Counted from the first letter of the stretch, positions 51,901 through 60,817 are shown. The stretch: 64,000 nt of DNA from Alistipes senegalensis JC50 (GCF_025145645.1 NZ_CP102252.1:1612001-1676000), one strand, 5' to 3'. Numbers and translations: made by a program. Notes: generated by a model from the letters alone, not told the origin.

Positions 51901-52387
51901 CTTCTACTACGGCTTCTCGGTCAACCTCTCCTGGAAGGGCTTCGATCTGGCAGCCAACTTCCAGGGCGTCTACGGCAACGAGATCCTGAACCTCGAACGC
52001 CGCTACCTGCTCAACATGGAGGCTTCGTCGAACATGATGAAGGAGTCGCTGCAACGCTACCCCTACGGCGAGCTGAACCGCGCCACCCGCAAGTCGAGCG
52101 GCAACAACGGCGCCTGCACCTCGACGTTCCACCTCGAAGACGGCTCCTACCTGCGTCTGCAAAACCTCTCGCTGGGCTACACCTTCCCCGACAAATGGAC
52201 CCGCAAGGCCGGCATCTCGAAACTGCGCATCTACGTGCAGGGCACGAACCTCTTCACGTGGACCGACTATACGGGCTACAACCCCGAGGTCAACAAACGC
52301 TCGACCGACGCCCTGCGTCCGGGCGAGGACTACTGCTCCTACCCGCTGTCGCGCACGTTCAGCGTCGGTGTGAACTTCAACCTGTAA
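48968..52387 (+). CDS. SusC-like TonB-dependent receptor with STN signalling domain
   Basis: 1139 residues. A signal peptide (ending ASAQ) precedes an STN domain at about 28-98 (VTVDAKNVTIKELLQRIEANSQYTF), which links this receptor to the FecR/sigma pair. A carboxypeptidase-regulatory domain (GRVTDESGAPVIGATVILKGT, about 118-195) and a plug with the SusC signature (GYGVQNKRDVTTAIS... VLKDASAAAIYGSRG) follow. The 22-strand barrel ends in a Leu after NFN. It imports a ligand of TonB size with SusD (52394). The absence of nearby glycoside hydrolases means the ligand need not be a polysaccharide. Confidence 0.95.
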   Translation: MNELNVLKRICRHLWLALLLCAVSAATASAQVPTVTVDAKNVTIKELLQRIEANSQYTFAYIDADINPDKRVSVKAVNRNIASIVAEVLPNVNMEVKGLKIVLTAKRGGESQTRPAADAGRTVKGRVTDESGAPVIGATVILKGTTVGTATNATGEYAIDIRQADAVLVYSLIGYNKVEVALSEGQTQADVTLKSEAIAMDNVVVVGYGVQNKRDVTTAISSIKAEDFAAMPTADFRDAMAAKMPGVQVLTLGGQPDGNVSIRIRGIQSATSGNDPLYVIDGVPCDARAFSNLESSDIESLEVLKDASAAAIYGSRGSCGVILITTKRGQGERPVVSYDGQFSVSNVSKTIDMLNAYEFAKIFKEARDGAYLFNVPTGSIDDPYEDRPQVYHRVDPLITAYLQDKTGTMTDTDWQDAIFRTAYSTKHSVSVSGRTKTLGYYIGANYLYREGTIVGSDFERYSLRANIDGKRNRLKYGVSFSPSYSKTNYISSDTQYNGDGVIASALMAPPVFPVYNADGSYNWDMNGFLRVNSWDTQTNEVLNPVALALEIDDVREKINILGNAYVSYEFVKGLEYKFTAGGDYYSYIRNYYRPSYIPLRGLKYLDAPSDPKAQNNMQSYFHWTISNQLSFNRTFGDHSINAVAVYEAEKESIQTSQIVGTGVKGDDKIRTTKGKTIDLTETYNNKYAYTFASWLVRAQYSYKGRYMVSASIRGDGSSRFAPNTRWGYFPAASVGWRMSDENFLRNVKWLDDLKLRASVGQTGNAQIGNSEYLALYGMTNIDLGNGLTSQVYPSQIANNDLGWEKNTQYNIGLDVSLWRGTLGFTADYYYSKTTDMLFDVPVSSVSGLTSSNVNIGSMQNRGIELALTSRRSFGDFSYAFAANWSLNRNKVLSLGDENADIIKESSYAGGYYLTRVGQPVGCYYLLVQDGIFHNQEELDSYPHFDTTTVGDFRFVDANGNGILEKDADRVIVGNYMPDFYYGFSVNLSWKGFDLAANFQGVYGNEILNLERRYLLNMEASSNMMKESLQRYPYGELNRATRKSSGNNGACTSTFHLEDGSYLRLQNLSLGYTFPDKWTRKAGISKLRIYVQGTNLFTWTDYTGYNPEVNKRSTDALRPGEDYCSYPLSRTFSVGVNFNL

Positions 52388-52393
52388 TCAAAA

Positions 52394-53794
52394 ATGACGA
52401 TGACCATGAAACCGAAACATATCCTTGCGCTGGGACTCCTCGCACTGGGCCTGGGCTCGTGCGGCGAAAGTTTCTTCGAACAGTACCCGAGCAACAACAT
52501 CACCGAAGGCAACTTCTACAAGACCGACGACGATTTCAACCAAGGGGTGGCGGCCTGCTACTACAAGCTCAAGACGCAGATGAGCTTCCACCTCACGGAG
52601 ATCGGCTACCGCAGCGACGAGAACATCCTCGAGTCGATGGCCGTATCGACGCAGGACCGCTACGACATCGACAATTTCGCCGAAACGGCCAGCAACGGCA
52701 TCCTGAACGACATCTGGGACGCCTGGTACAACGGCATCTACCGCTGCAACGACGTGCTCGACCACCTGGCCGGGGCCAAGATCGCCAACTACGACAAATA
52801 CCGCGGCGAATGTCTGTTCCTGCGGTCGTGGTGGTATTTCAACCTCTACCGCGTCTTCGGCGTGGTGCCCATCGCCCGCACCGTCGTGGCCCCGGCGGCC
52901 GCCAAGCTCATCCCCCGCTGCACGGAGGAGGAGATGTACACCCTGCTGACCGAGGACCTCTCGGAGGCTGCGCGCCTGCTGCCGTCAACCCCCGGGTCGG
53001 AAAAGGCCCGCGTGGCGAACATCGCGGCCTACACGCTGCTGGCGAAGGTCTACCTCACGTTCGGCAAGCCCGCCGAGGCCAAGACCGTCCTCGAAGAGGC
53101 GATGAAGAACACCGCCTACGGGCTGGAGACGACGACGAAAAGGGTCTTCGACGTAAGCAACAAGATGAACAAGGAGATCATCTTCGCGCTCTACTACAAC
53201 AAGACCAACGACAACGGCCACGGATACTGGTACAGCGCCAACACGGAGGTATTGGCCGACATCCGAAACCCGACACCCGAATTCAAAGCGATCTACGACG
53301 GTGAGAAGGACAACCGCCTGCCGCTGATCGGCACCTACACCAAGATTTCGAGCAACCTCTACGCCATGACCAAATGGTACGACACCTACGACGCGACCTA
53401 CACGACGCAGGTGGGCAACGATTTCCCGCACCTGCGCTATGCCGACGTGGTGCTGATGTACGCCGAGGCGCTGGCCGAATCGGGCGGCAGTCTGGACGAC
53501 GCGCTGGTGTGGCTCAACAAGACCCGCGTGCGGGCCGGACTCGACGAACTGACGACCGACGAGGTCAAAAGCCTGGCGGAGTTCCGCCGCGAGCTGGCCG
53601 ACGAACGGGGCCGCGAATTCGCCCTCGAAGGCCACCGCTGGTTCGACCTCGTGCGGCTGGGGCTGGCCGTCGATTATTTCCGCGGACTGGGCTACTCGCT
53701 CGACGCGCACAACCTGATCTTCCCGATCCCGCAGAGCCAGATCGAAATCGTGAACAACCCGTCGATTCTGTGGCAGAATCCCGGTTTCAATTAA
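52394..53794 (+). CDS. SusD-like nutrient-binding lipoprotein (RagB/SusD family)
   Basis: 466 residues with a lipoprotein signal (LGLGSC, Cys23). Family features are EQYPSNNITEGNFYKTDDD, a TPR-like helical N-terminal half with FLRSWWYFNLYRVFG, and the C-terminal RRELADERGREFALEGHRWFDLVRLG with IFPIPQSQIEIVNNP. It caps the SusC barrel on the surface and catches the ligand. The gene begins 6 bp after susC, so the two are one unit. Confidence 0.95.
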   Translation: MTMTMKPKHILALGLLALGLGSCGESFFEQYPSNNITEGNFYKTDDDFNQGVAACYYKLKTQMSFHLTEIGYRSDENILESMAVSTQDRYDIDNFAETASNGILNDIWDAWYNGIYRCNDVLDHLAGAKIANYDKYRGECLFLRSWWYFNLYRVFGVVPIARTVVAPAAAKLIPRCTEEEMYTLLTEDLSEAARLLPSTPGSEKARVANIAAYTLLAKVYLTFGKPAEAKTVLEEAMKNTAYGLETTTKRVFDVSNKMNKEIIFALYYNKTNDNGHGYWYSANTEVLADIRNPTPEFKAIYDGEKDNRLPLIGTYTKISSNLYAMTKWYDTYDATYTTQVGNDFPHLRYADVVLMYAEALAESGGSLDDALVWLNKTRVRAGLDELTTDEVKSLAEFRRELADERGREFALEGHRWFDLVRLGLAVDYFRGLGYSLDAHNLIFPIPQSQIEIVNNPSILWQNPGFN

Positions 53795-53818
53795 CCAACC
53801 ACTTAAGTCAGAACAAGC

Positions 53819-55840
53819 ATGAAAAAGATAGTAATCGACCTTTTGCTGACATCGTTCATCGCCGCGGGCCTCACCGCATGCTGGAGTGAGGATATTCCCG
53901 AAGCCGGAGCGGCCCGCCGCCAGGTCACCGATCTCACCGCCACTCCGGGCGACGAGGAGGTGCAGCTCGCCTGGAGCCTGCCCGAAGGCTGGAATCCGAC
54001 GGACTTCATCGTCTACTACACCGACACCGACTCGGAAACGGTCACCCTGCGCACGGACGGCGAGATGAACTGCACGATCGACGGACTCGTCAACGGCACG
54101 CAGTACACCTTCTACGTGCAGGCGGTCTACGGAAAACTCGTCTCGAACTACGTCGCCGTCGTCGGCCGGCCCGCCACGACGCGCTTCCCGGTCACCGACC
54201 TGACGGTCGATGCGGGCGATTCGTTCGTGAGCCTCGCGTGGACCAAGCCCGCGACGACGGTGCTCTCCTACACGCTCTCCTACTACAACGAGGACACGCC
54301 CGACAATGTCGAACAACAGACGCTCGACAAGGACGCGACGAGCGTGAAGCTCGAAGGGCTGACCAACGACAAGAACTACTACTTCTCGCTGGCGGCCAAC
54401 TACGAAAAGGGCGCTTCGGAGCCGGCCACCGCCAAGGCGATGCCGACGCTGGCGATCCCCTACATCCTCGACCGCGACCAGGCGGCCAAGAACCAGCCGA
54501 TCACCTTCACGTTCAACACCGAAGACTACCCGACGGCCACCGATGTCAAGTGGACCTTCCCGGGCGATGTCGTCAAGGAGGGAACCGTCGTGAAATACGG
54601 ACTGGGCACGGTCGGCACGCAGACCGTGAAGCTGAGCGCCACGATCGACGGCAACGCCCGTTCGTGGACCCTCGAAGTCGAGATCCGCGAATACGTCATC
54701 TTCAACACCGACTGGGCGCAGGACGGCTCGAACTACAACGGATTCAAGGGCACCTGCCCGGTGTTCTCGCCCGACGGAAAGACCGTCTACATCGTCACCT
54801 TCAACAAACTCTCGGCCCTCTACGCCTTCGACATCGCAACGGGCAATGAGAAGTGGCGCTACGTACCGTCCGCCAATACCGGCAGCTACAACATGCTCAC
54901 CGTGAACCCCGTGACGGGCGACATCTACTACGGCACGCAAACCGCCGGACAATTCTACGCCGTCACGCAGGAAGGCAAGCTGAAATGGACCTTCGCCGAA
55001 GCCGGCTCGATGCAGAGCGCCGCCCCGGCCGTCAACGCCGCCGGAACGGCCGTCTATATCTGCGACAAGAGCGGCAACACGTTCGCCATCGACGCCGCAT
55101 CGGGGCAGAAGATCTGGAGCTTCGCCGCGGGCGTCGCCGGAGGCGGCCTGCTGGTCAACGGCAACGAACTGCTGATAGGAGCGGGCGCCAACGCCTTTTT
55201 CCTCAACATCGAGACCGGCGAGCAGATCGCCAAGATCGCGCTGGGTTGCTCAATGTCCGACATCGCCGGATTCGCCGTCAGCAGCGACAAGACGCTGGCC
55301 TACTTCGGAGCCAAGGACGGCTACTTCGGGGCCATCGATCTGACGACGCACACGGCAAAAACCCCGCTGCTGGCCGGCACGACCAATCCCAACACCATCT
55401 ACGAACCCGTCGTGGCCCCCAACGGTTCGGTCTTCGCGGGATCGAAGAACGGTTCGGTCTACAACGTCAAGGGCGACCTCTCGGCCGTCAACTGGGAACA
55501 CGTCCACACCGGAACGCCCGTCAGCAACACCTACAACTACTCCCACCCGTGCGTAGACTCCGAGAACCGGTTCTACATCACGGCGGGACAGACGACCAAC
55601 ACGTCCTACATCTTCGATGCCGACGGCAGGGTCCTCGACTCGTGGAGCTATACGGGAGCCACCGCCGCAGCGCAGCGCCAGATGGGCGGCAACAACTACC
55701 TCGACGGCGTGTTCTACTCGGCATTCATCGGCAACGCCGACCAGAACGGCATGTTCGTCGGCAAATACGTCGGCGGCGAACGCGCATCGGGCTGGAGCAC
55801 CCACGGCGGCGACATCTGCGGATCGTGCTGCGTAAAATAG
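53819..55840 (+). CDS. Lipoprotein with fibronectin III domains and a PQQ-like beta-propeller
   Basis: 673 residues with signal LTAC (Cys21). Two fibronectin III modules (about 33-115 and 120-205: VTDLTATPGDEEVQLAW, VTDLTVDAGDSFVSLAW) and a PKD-like domain (about 218-300) lead to a propeller of repeated blades from about 300. The blades include YAFDIATGNEKWRYVPS, YAVTQEGKLKWTFAEAG and FAIDAASGQKIWSFAAG, matching PQQ-type repeats (AxDxxTGxxxW). PQQ cofactor binding is not shown; the fold is often a scaffold. It takes the place of the surface glycan-binding protein usual after SusD, and may be the locus's extra ligand-binding component. Confidence 0.82.
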   Translation: MKKIVIDLLLTSFIAAGLTACWSEDIPEAGAARRQVTDLTATPGDEEVQLAWSLPEGWNPTDFIVYYTDTDSETVTLRTDGEMNCTIDGLVNGTQYTFYVQAVYGKLVSNYVAVVGRPATTRFPVTDLTVDAGDSFVSLAWTKPATTVLSYTLSYYNEDTPDNVEQQTLDKDATSVKLEGLTNDKNYYFSLAANYEKGASEPATAKAMPTLAIPYILDRDQAAKNQPITFTFNTEDYPTATDVKWTFPGDVVKEGTVVKYGLGTVGTQTVKLSATIDGNARSWTLEVEIREYVIFNTDWAQDGSNYNGFKGTCPVFSPDGKTVYIVTFNKLSALYAFDIATGNEKWRYVPSANTGSYNMLTVNPVTGDIYYGTQTAGQFYAVTQEGKLKWTFAEAGSMQSAAPAVNAAGTAVYICDKSGNTFAIDAASGQKIWSFAAGVAGGGLLVNGNELLIGAGANAFFLNIETGEQIAKIALGCSMSDIAGFAVSSDKTLAYFGAKDGYFGAIDLTTHTAKTPLLAGTTNPNTIYEPVVAPNGSVFAGSKNGSVYNVKGDLSAVNWEHVHTGTPVSNTYNYSHPCVDSENRFYITAGQTTNTSYIFDADGRVLDSWSYTGATAAAQRQMGGNNYLDGVFYSAFIGNADQNGMFVGKYVGGERASGWSTHGGDICGSCCVK

Positions 55841-55849
55841 GAGGAAGCG

Positions 55850-56746
55850 ATGAAAAAACTACTGTTCATAATGGCAGCGCTCCTGCTGGCCGCCGGAGCC
55901 GCCCGGGCCGAATACCCCGTGGGCGTATCGCTCGGCATGGTGAAGGTCCCCGAGCCCGAAAAACTCGCGCAGATCAAAGCCGCGGGCATCGACCATGTGG
56001 AGGTCGTCTTCAACTACTTCTGGCGCAACGCCCCCGAGAACGAGTGCTACACCCGCGCCTACCGCGTCAAGGCGATGCTCGACGAGGCCGGGCTCACGGT
56101 CTGGTCGTGCCACCTGCCTTTCAGCCGTACGCTCGACATCTCGGTGCTCGATCCGCAGCGGCGCGAAGAAAACGTCCTGCTGATGGAGCGGATGATCCGC
56201 CTGGCGGAGATCTTCCACCCGCAGCGGCTGGTGCTGCATCCCAGTTCGGAGCCGATCTCCGACGAGGAGCGCGAAACCCGCCTGCAAAACTCCGCCAACT
56301 CCATCGGCCGCCTCGCGCTGGCCGCCAAAGGGATCGGCGCGGTGCTCTGCGTCGAGAACCTGCCCCGCACCTGTCTGGGCCGCAATTCGGACGAAATCAT
56401 GCGGCTGATCGGCGACTTCCCCGAGGTAATGGTGTGCTTCGACTCGAACCACCTGCTCCAGGAGGAGCACGCCCGGTTCTTCGAGAACGTGGGCAGCCGC
56501 ATCGGCACGATCCACGCCTCGGACTACGACCGCCGGGACGAACGCCACTGGCTGCCGGGCGAGGGCGTCATCGACTGGCCCGACTTCCTCCGCCGCCTGC
56601 GTGCGTCGGGCTACAAGGGGGTCTTCATGCACGAGGTCCGCGCCGGGGAGAACGCCACGCCCGCAAACGTCGTGAAAGCCTACAAGGAGGTCATCTGCGG
56701 CAAAACGAAAAAACAACCCACCCAAAATGCACAAAACCATGAATAA
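55850..56746 (+). CDS. Secreted sugar isomerase/epimerase-like TIM barrel
   Basis: 298 residues with a cleavable signal (AAGAARA), so it acts in the periplasm like the lipoprotein at 10245, although it is not lipidated. Metal ligands of the xylose-isomerase-like barrel are visible in the regions HVEVVFNYF, WSCHLPFS, LVLHPSS, CVENLPR, CFDSNHLL, IHASDYDRRDERHW and FMHEVRAGE. It is preceded by a strong AGGAGG-like ribosome site. Its start 10 bp after the propeller gene keeps it in the operon. Substrate unknown; cleavage or isomerisation of a keto-sugar or inositol-type ligand is possible. Confidence 0.82.
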   Translation: MKKLLFIMAALLLAAGAARAEYPVGVSLGMVKVPEPEKLAQIKAAGIDHVEVVFNYFWRNAPENECYTRAYRVKAMLDEAGLTVWSCHLPFSRTLDISVLDPQRREENVLLMERMIRLAEIFHPQRLVLHPSSEPISDEERETRLQNSANSIGRLALAAKGIGAVLCVENLPRTCLGRNSDEIMRLIGDFPEVMVCFDSNHLLQEEHARFFENVGSRIGTIHASDYDRRDERHWLPGEGVIDWPDFLRRLRASGYKGVFMHEVRAGENATPANVVKAYKEVICGKTKKQPTQNAQNHE

Positions 56747-58427
56747 GATAAAAAACCGCCTGTTCCGGGTTCTGCTGCTCTGCGCCGGAACGGGACTCCT
56801 CGTCGCGGGCTGCTCGAACGACGACGATGCGCCCCGCGAGATCGCGTCGAAGACCACCCTGACGCTGACGAAATACTACAACGACAAGGGAGCGACGACG
56901 CTGCCCACCTGGAGCAAAAGCGACAAGGCCGGAATGTTCGTCGCGGACCGAAACGCCCCGGAGGCCGTCTATGCGGCGCCGATCCAGTCGGGATCGCAAA
57001 AATCGCTCTTCCTCTTCACGCTCGACGCGCCGCAGCATGCGGCCTCGACGGTCGTCGCCTTCTGGCCCTCGGACGCCGGCCTCCGCTGTGAGAACGGCAC
57101 GCTGAAAACCGTCGTTCCCACGGAGCAGACGGGCGCTGTCGCCCCGATTCTCGCCGGCAAGGCCACGGCGCGGGTCAACGCCTACGAAGGTTGCAGCATG
57201 GAACTGACGAACCTCTTCTGCACGATGTACGTCAGCGTGAAAAAGGGCAACTACTCGATCGGCAAGGCGGTCGTAAAGGCCAACGGCGGCGAAGGGATCG
57301 CCGGAGAGCTCACGATCGGCATCGACGACTGGTCGGCATCGGCATCGGCGCAGACGATCACCGTGACGCTGCCCGCACCCCTCGACTGTTCGAAAGAGAC
57401 GCAGCTGATACCCGTAATGATCGCCCCCGTGGCCCTGTCGCAGGGCTACACCGTGACCCTCACCGACACCGACGGCAATTCGTTCTCGGTCGGGAAGACG
57501 GAGCCCGTGACCCTGGAGGCCGGGGGCAAGCACGACACCGACGACGCCCGTTCGAGTTTCGTGACCGAACTGGTCTTCTGCGGCGACAACATGGTCTACA
57601 TGATCGACGCCGGACTGGCCGACGAGACCACCTACAAGGATGCGGTCACGTGGAGCTGGGACGCGACCGAAGCCGCCTCCGTGCTCGGGCTGGACAAGAG
57701 CCGCTGCAACCATCTCGACGACTGCAAGCCGGTGGACAACGGCAAGAAACTCCTGTGCACCAGCTCCTACAACTGGTGCGTGCTGCTCGACATCGCCACG
57801 AAGGAGGTGCTGTTCCACACCACGGCGACGCCCAACGCCCACTCGGCGGAACTGCTGCCCGGCAACCGCATCGTCGTGGCCTGCTCGGACGGCAGCGGTG
57901 CGGGCAACAACTCGGTGCAGCTCTACGACATTTCGCAGCCCAACCTGATTCTCCACCAATCGACACTCGGTTCGGCGCACGGCGTCGTGTGGAACGAAAC
58001 GACCCAGCGCCTCTATGCGATCGGCGGCCAGAGCCTCCAGATCTACAAACTCAAAGACTGGGAGACGGCAGCCCCGTCGCTCGAACTGGAAAAGACCGTA
58101 CAGACGCCCCAGGGAGGTCTGCACGACATGAGCTACGTCAATTCGAACACGCTCTGCATCGGCGGACGCCGGGCCTATCTCTACGACATCGGCGCCAACC
58201 AGTTCACCGAAATGACGCTCTTCGCCGCATCGACGGCGATCAAGTCGATCAACTACAACGACGAAACGGGCGAACTGTGGTACACGGACTCCACCAATCC
58301 CGAGGGCTCGCAGTCGTGGTCAACGCAGACCATCCGCTACTCCACGGACAAGAACGCCTCGACGGAGACACGGACGATCAAGGTTCCCGATCTGGATATG
58401 TACAAGGTCCGCGTGATGAACTGGTAG
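56739..58427 (+). CDS. Lipoprotein with fimbrillin-like N-terminus and beta-propeller C-terminus
   Basis: 562 residues from the ATG at 56739, overlapping the end of the isomerase-like gene by 8 bp (another ATG lies at 56727). Lipoprotein signal LLVAGC. The first ~270 residues have a fimbrillin-like pattern (TWSKSDKAGMFVADRN, STVVAFWPSD, LTNLFCTMYVSVK). From about residue 280 propeller blades follow (VFCGDNMVYMIDA, LLCTSSYNWCVLLDIATKEVLF, SAELLPGNRIVVACSDG, RRAYLYDIGANQF). It resembles DUF6528-type proteins; that label is from memory. Likely another surface ligand-binding component. Confidence 0.7.
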   Translation: MNKIKNRLFRVLLLCAGTGLLVAGCSNDDDAPREIASKTTLTLTKYYNDKGATTLPTWSKSDKAGMFVADRNAPEAVYAAPIQSGSQKSLFLFTLDAPQHAASTVVAFWPSDAGLRCENGTLKTVVPTEQTGAVAPILAGKATARVNAYEGCSMELTNLFCTMYVSVKKGNYSIGKAVVKANGGEGIAGELTIGIDDWSASASAQTITVTLPAPLDCSKETQLIPVMIAPVALSQGYTVTLTDTDGNSFSVGKTEPVTLEAGGKHDTDDARSSFVTELVFCGDNMVYMIDAGLADETTYKDAVTWSWDATEAASVLGLDKSRCNHLDDCKPVDNGKKLLCTSSYNWCVLLDIATKEVLFHTTATPNAHSAELLPGNRIVVACSDGSGAGNNSVQLYDISQPNLILHQSTLGSAHGVVWNETTQRLYAIGGQSLQIYKLKDWETAAPSLELEKTVQTPQGGLHDMSYVNSNTLCIGGRRAYLYDIGANQFTEMTLFAASTAIKSINYNDETGELWYTDSTNPEGSQSWSTQTIRYSTDKNASTETRTIKVPDLDMYKVRVMNW

Positions 58428-58446
58428 CGCGGAACGGACTTCGGCA

Positions 58447-58484
58447 GAAAATCGTGTATGTCAACGCGAATACACGATTTTCTC
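58447..58484 (+). terminator. Hairpin terminator inside the locus, before the phosphodiesterase gene
   Basis: A 13-bp perfect stem GAAAATCGTGTAT / ATACACGATTTTC with a 10-nt loop and TTTTC end, 20 bp after the propeller gene. It may attenuate transcription into the phosphodiesterase-transporter-SGNH genes and split the locus into two units. Confidence 0.75.
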
Positions 58485-58524
58485 ATTACATTCACCGCAT
58501 TATTGACATCAAACCCAACGATCC

Positions 58525-59442
58525 ATGAAAAAACTGCTCATTCTTCTCTCGGGGCTGCTGCTCCTGCAAACCTCCTGTTCCCGACCCGCTTCCGCCCCTG
58601 CCAGCCGGGCCGAGGGCATCGTGGCCGAAATCCACAACCCCTCCTCGCGGAAGGTCCTCGTCGCCTGCCACCGCGGCGACTGGCGCAACTATCCCGAAAA
58701 CTCCCTGGCGGCCATCGAGTCGGTGATCGGCCTGGGCGCCGACATCGTGGAGATCGACCTTGCGCTGACCTCCGACAGCGTGCTGGTGGTCTGCCACGAC
58801 CGGACGCTGAACCGCACGACGACGGGCAAAGGTCTCATCGCCGAAATCCCCTATGACTCCGTCCAACGGTGTTTCCTCAAATCGGGCCACGGCGTAGCCA
58901 CGTCGCACCGCATGCCGACGCTGCGCGAAGCGCTGGAACTCTGCAAGGACCGCATCGTGGTCAATATCGACAAAGGCTACCAATACTACGATCTGGTGCA
59001 GAGGCTCTCGGAAGAACTCGGAGTCACCGGACAACTCCTGATCAAAGGCAAAAGCCCCGTCGCGGATGTCGCCGCGAAGTTCTCCCGCTACGAACACAAC
59101 ATGATGTACATGCCCATCATCGACATCCTCAAACCCAAAGGACAGGCCCTCTTTGCCGAATACCTCGATACGAACACCGTGCCGCTGGCCTGCGAAGTCT
59201 GCTGGTCGGAATACACCCCCGAAGTCGAAGCCTGCATGCGGAAAGTCGTCGCCGGAGGCTCGAAACTCTGGGTCAACGCCCTGTGGCCGTCGCTCTGCGG
59301 AGGTCTCTGCGACGATGCCGCTTTCGAAGGCGATCCCGCCGCCGTCTACGGAAAACTCGTCGATATGGGAGCCACCATGATCCAGACCGACCGTCCCGAA
59401 CTGCTGATCTCCTATCTCCGCTCGCGGGGGCTCCATGACTGA
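58525..59442 (+). CDS. Glycerophosphodiester phosphodiesterase lipoprotein
   Basis: 305 residues with lipobox QTSC. The GDPD TIM-barrel motifs are clear: CHRGDWRNYPENSLAAIESVI (catalytic His, Arg), ADIVEIDLALTSDSVLVVCHD (Glu-x-Asp and the second His), and RTTTGKG. These enzymes cut glycerophosphodiesters (glycerophospho-choline, -ethanolamine, -inositol) to glycerol-3-phosphate and an alcohol, here outside the cytoplasm. Its stop overlaps the transporter start by 8 bp, a coupling that matches product release and uptake. Confidence 0.92.
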   Translation: MKKLLILLSGLLLLQTSCSRPASAPASRAEGIVAEIHNPSSRKVLVACHRGDWRNYPENSLAAIESVIGLGADIVEIDLALTSDSVLVVCHDRTLNRTTTGKGLIAEIPYDSVQRCFLKSGHGVATSHRMPTLREALELCKDRIVVNIDKGYQYYDLVQRLSEELGVTGQLLIKGKSPVADVAAKFSRYEHNMMYMPIIDILKPKGQALFAEYLDTNTVPLACEVCWSEYTPEVEACMRKVVAGGSKLWVNALWPSLCGGLCDDAAFEGDPAAVYGKLVDMGATMIQTDRPELLISYLRSRGLHD

Positions 59443-60817
59443 CGCCATGAACCGCTTCACGGAATTCTACCGCATCAGTCCCCCGGCCCCGGCCCGCGAG
59501 ATGGACGCCGACGCGCGCTCGAAATACTACCGCCGTCTGCGTTTGCAGGCATTCGCGGCGGCGACGCTCGGATACAGTCTCTACTATGTCTGCCGCACGA
59601 GTCTCAATGTCATGAAGAAACCCATTCTCGACAGCGGAGCGCTGGATGCTTCGCAGCTGGGAGTGATCGGATCGGCCCTGCTATTTGCCTATGCCGTCGG
59701 GAAATTCGTAAACGGATTCATTGCCGACTACTGCAACATCAAACGCTTCATGGCCACGGGACTCATCCTCTCGGCGGCGGTGAACGCCCTGATGGGACTG
59801 CTGGGACTGGCGCATTCCGTAATTCCCACGGCAGTGATATTCGTGACGTTCGCCGTGATGTGGGGGATCAACGGCTGGGCACAATCCATGGGAGCGCCCC
59901 CGGCCATCATATTCCTCTCGCGATGGTATCCCCTCCGGGAACGGGGAACCTACTACGGATTCTTCTCGGCAAGCCACAACCTCGGAGAATTCTTCTCATT
60001 CCTATTCGTGGGCTCCATCGTGACATTCGCAGGGTGGCAGGCAGGGTTCTTCGGATCGGCCGTGGCGGGAGCAATCGGTGTGGTGATCGTCCTCTGCTGG
60101 CTCCATGACACCCCGGAATCCAAAGGACTGCCGCCCGTAGAAGCCCTGGCGCACGAGAAACCGGCGCCGGAAGCGGACAAATCCGTTCGGGAGATTCAAA
60201 AACAAGTGCTCCGCACCCCGGCGGTATGGGTGCTGGCGGCGGCGAGCGCGTTCATGTACATATCCCGCTATGCCATAAACGGATGGGGAGTACTGTTCCT
60301 GCAAGAGGCCAAGGGATACTCGGATGTGGAGGCAATATCCGTGGTCTCGATAAACGCCCTGCTGGGAATACTCGGAACCGTGTTCTCGGGATGGTTCTCG
60401 GACAAACTCTTCAAGGGAGACCGAAAGATTCCCGCCCTGCTGTTCGGCATACTGAACTCCCTGGCCCTGGCACTGTTCCTCTACGGAGGGAATGCCATGT
60501 GGGTGAATGTCCTCTCGATGGTCCTGTTCGGAATAGCAATCGGAGTGCTGATCTGTTTCCTCGGAGGACTCATGGCCGTGGACATCGTGCCGAGAAAGGC
60601 GACGGGGGCCGCGCTGGGAGTGGTGGGGATAGCCTCCTACTGTGCTGCGGGAATTCAGGATGTCGCGTCGGGATGGCTCATAGATGCGAACATTACCGTA
60701 ACGGCAGATGGCGCCAAACACTACGACTTCGGACCTGTGGCTGTATTCTGGATTACAGCGTCAATAATATCGTTTCTGCTGCCGCTGATGAACAAAAAAC
60801 AAAAGACAGAAGCATGA
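59435..60817 (+). CDS. MFS organophosphate:phosphate antiporter (GlpT/UhpT-like)
   Basis: 460 residues, about 12 spans. The N-terminal cytoplasmic part KYYRRLRLQAFAAATLGYSLYYVCRTSLNVMKKP with a conserved Tyr-Arg stretch, and AYAVGKFVNGFIADYCNIKRFMATGL, match the organophosphate antiporter family. It would import glycerol-3-phosphate or a related phosphate ester in exchange for phosphate, the product of the overlapping phosphodiesterase. The SGNH gene overlaps its stop as ATGA. The precise substrate is inferred from the neighbour. Confidence 0.9.
   Translation: MTDAMNRFTEFYRISPPAPAREMDADARSKYYRRLRLQAFAAATLGYSLYYVCRTSLNVMKKPILDSGALDASQLGVIGSALLFAYAVGKFVNGFIADYCNIKRFMATGLILSAAVNALMGLLGLAHSVIPTAVIFVTFAVMWGINGWAQSMGAPPAIIFLSRWYPLRERGTYYGFFSASHNLGEFFSFLFVGSIVTFAGWQAGFFGSAVAGAIGVVIVLCWLHDTPESKGLPPVEALAHEKPAPEADKSVREIQKQVLRTPAVWVLAAASAFMYISRYAINGWGVLFLQEAKGYSDVEAISVVSINALLGILGTVFSGWFSDKLFKGDRKIPALLFGILNSLALALFLYGGNAMWVNVLSMVLFGIAIGVLICFLGGLMAVDIVPRKATGAALGVVGIASYCAAGIQDVASGWLIDANITVTADGAKHYDFGPVAVFWITASIISFLLPLMNKKQKTEA

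Noticed and set aside
48824..52162. A 1112-codon minus-strand ORF over the susC gene
   Set aside because: It is a shadow of GC-rich codons: composition is Val/Arg/His-rich without motifs, and the plus-strand SusC has clear domains over the same DNA.
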